This document shows positions 7,049 through 7,466 of a DNA stretch of 7,466 nucleotides, piece after piece (within the stretch, counting starts at the first letter, position 1; every line of letters begins with the position of its first letter). Both the position numbers and the translations under genes were made by a program. The stretch covers positions 1 to 7,466 of the forward strand of contig DAOTYI010000264.1 of the NCBI GenBank assembly GCA_034434895.1, in the 5' to 3' direction. Source of the stretch: DAOTXL01 sp034434895 (lineage in GTDB: Bacteria > Chloroflexota > Anaerolineae > JAAYZQ01). Below the pieces are notes generated by a model. It was given only the letters and a program-made list of their open reading frames with translations, was not told the DNA's origin and did not search any database.

Positions 7049-7121
7049 TTCACCGCCGGGATCGCAGAGAAGGGTGGGCAGGTCGAAAAATCTCTGCGCT
7101 CTCGGCGTGCCCGGCGGTGAA
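7049..7121. repeat. Composite inverted repeat downstream of ligA (GCAGAGA-type dispersed repeat)
   Basis: The outer arms TTCACCGCCGGG (7049-7060) and CCCGGCGGTGAA (7110-7121) are perfect 12-base complements. The inner arms CGCAGAGA (7063-7070) and TCTCTGCG (7091-7098) are perfect eight-base complements around a 20-base loop, with two bases unpaired on the left and eleven on the right. The wording (CACCGC...CGCAGAGA / TCTCTGCG...GCGGTGAA) resembles a widespread intergenic repeat seen in many environmental bacteria; that link is from general familiarity. It starts 12 bases after the ligA stop and could stop ligA transcription despite lacking a T-tract. Confidence 0.6.
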
Positions 7122-7139
7122 TTGGAAACTGATCGCACA

Positions 7140-7163
7140 GGTCCCAAATTTGCATATTGGACC
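7140..7163. repeat. Small imperfect inverted repeat overlapping the candidate leader promoter
   Basis: GGTCC (7140-7144) and GGACC (7159-7163) are perfect arms. Pairing continues inward with two mismatches to a four-base loop. The dyad covers the -35 box of the promoter at 7150-7178 and so could be a protein binding site rather than an RNA hairpin. Confidence 0.35.
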
Positions 7164-7178
7164 AAAGTGTGGTATAAG
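7150..7178 (+). promoter_or_regulatory. Candidate CRISPR leader promoter
   Basis: TTGCAT (7150-7155) and TATAAG (7173-7178, five of six) are spaced by exactly 17 bases. TGG immediately before the -10 makes an extended -10 element. Transcription would start near 7185 and run rightward through the hairpins at 7197-7245 and 7302-7322 into the first CRISPR repeat. No open reading frame of recognisable identity lies downstream, so the array is the natural target. Confidence 0.5.
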
Positions 7179-7196
7179 GGGGGCAGGCGCCCGGGT

Positions 7197-7245
7197 CCGT
7201 TCGCAAATCGGCGGGGTTTTGGCGCAAAAAACGATTTGCGAACGG
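7197..7245. repeat. Strong inverted repeat with nested hairpin in the CRISPR leader region
   Basis: CCGTTCGCAAATCG (7197-7210) and CGATTTGCGAACGG (7232-7245) are perfect 14-base complements. One mismatch further out, three more G-C pairs can form (7193-7195 with 7247-7249). The 21-base loop holds a second small hairpin, TTTTG (7217-7221) with CAAAA (7225-7229). The element lies about a dozen bases after the predicted transcription start. It may be a structured RNA element, a terminator or attenuator in either direction, or a small dispersed repeat. Confidence 0.65.
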
Positions 7246-7301
7246 CCCCCCCGGCGGAGCACCTGTACGCCAGGGAGAAGTACCTTAAAAATCGAACGAA
7301 A

Positions 7302-7322
7302 CGGGCTGTTCCAGACAGCCCG
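7302..7322. repeat. Leader-proximal hairpin eight bases before the first CRISPR repeat
   Basis: CGGGCTGT (7302-7309) and ACAGCCCG (7315-7322) form a perfect eight-base stem with a five-base loop, ending eight bases upstream of the first repeat. There is no T-tract after it. The position coincides with the leader-repeat junction where new spacers are normally inserted, so it may matter for adaptation or for processing of the array transcript. Confidence 0.5.
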
Positions 7323-7330
7323 GAAGTTGG

Positions 7331-7466
7331 GTTGCATCCCGCTCGATCCGACCGAGGATACTGAAAGTACCCATAACTCTCGCATACTACCCCCTTCCAT
7401 TCAATGTTGCATCCCGCTCGATCCGACCGAGGATACTGAAAGCACAAGGAATTTTTACCGGAACAG
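7331..7466 (+). CRISPR. CRISPR array, first units (two 37-bp repeats; continues beyond the window)
   Basis: Two identical 37-base repeats lie at 7331-7367 and 7406-7442, beginning GTTGCATCCC and ending GGATACTGAAAG. They enclose a complete 38-base spacer (7368-7405); a second spacer starts at 7443 and is cut by the window end after 24 bases. Both junctions break identity at once, so the repeat length is exactly 37. The repeat contains a small dyad, CTCG (7342-7345) with CGAG (7353-7356). The GAAAG ending, typical of the 3' end of many type I and III repeats, and the promoter-bearing region to the left both indicate rightward transcription with the leader at 7037-7330. With only two units visible the call relies on exact identity, spacing and leader context. 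No cas genes are present, so the type is undetermined. Confidence 0.85.

Noticed and set aside
7029..7364. A 111-codon plus-strand frame after ligA
   Set aside because: It overlaps the ligA end, spans several inverted repeats and ends inside the first CRISPR repeat. There is no recognisable domain and no convincing ribosome binding site.
7391..7398. Similarity between spacer 1 and the C-run hairpin at the left edge of the window (self-targeting)
   Set aside because: The shared stretch is about ten low-complexity bases and does not extend, so it is expected by chance.
4715..7447. A 910-codon open frame on the minus strand opposite ligA, running into the CRISPR region
   Set aside because: It is antisense to a fully conserved ligA and translates the CRISPR repeats and the 8-bp array as protein. 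It is a GC-driven shadow frame.

Overview
The window is GC-rich bacterial chromosomal DNA. It carries four well-supported protein genes, one probable leader peptide and the first units of a CRISPR array at the right edge. The GC content, the style of the dispersed GC-rich hairpin repeats and the divergent PlsY-type protein with a long basic tail suggest a Chloroflexota-like bacterium (Anaerolineae or Caldilineae). That is an inference from general familiarity; no marker gene in the window proves it.

Layout, left to right. Bases 1-101 hold a very strong GC-rich hairpin repeat and then a good ribosome binding site. Bases 102-767 (+) encode a divergent PlsY-like membrane glycerol-3-phosphate acyltransferase. 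Convergent to it, with only 29 bases between the stops, is a membrane-anchored alpha/beta hydrolase (797-1744, -). Next comes a 257-base divergent intergenic region with a near-consensus promoter for each strand and a small dyad over one -35 box. The hydrolase side also carries a 28-codon Cys-rich upstream ORF whose stop overlaps the hydrolase GTG start. Bases 2002-4845 (+) encode a large cytoplasmic GH38 alpha-mannosidase, whose 3' end runs into an 8-bp tandem repeat and a repeat-like tail. Bases 5003-7036 (+) encode NAD+-dependent DNA ligase LigA, complete and with all catalytic and zinc-binding residues. After ligA, about 290 bases of structured non-coding DNA contain several inverted repeats and a good rightward promoter. 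They lead into two 37-bp CRISPR repeats (7331-7367 and 7406-7442), one full 38-nt spacer and a second spacer cut by the window end.

How the parts relate. The genes do not form one pathway. PlsY (phospholipid synthesis) and LigA (replication and repair) are housekeeping in type, while the hydrolase and the mannosidase are a divergently transcribed catabolic-type pair that may share regulation. No cas genes lie in the window, so the CRISPR type cannot be read from it. The parts most worth a second look are the CRISPR leader with its stack of hairpins, the Cys-rich uORF coupled to the hydrolase, the microsatellite-like extension of the mannosidase C-terminus, and the altered catalytic motifs of the PlsY homologue.
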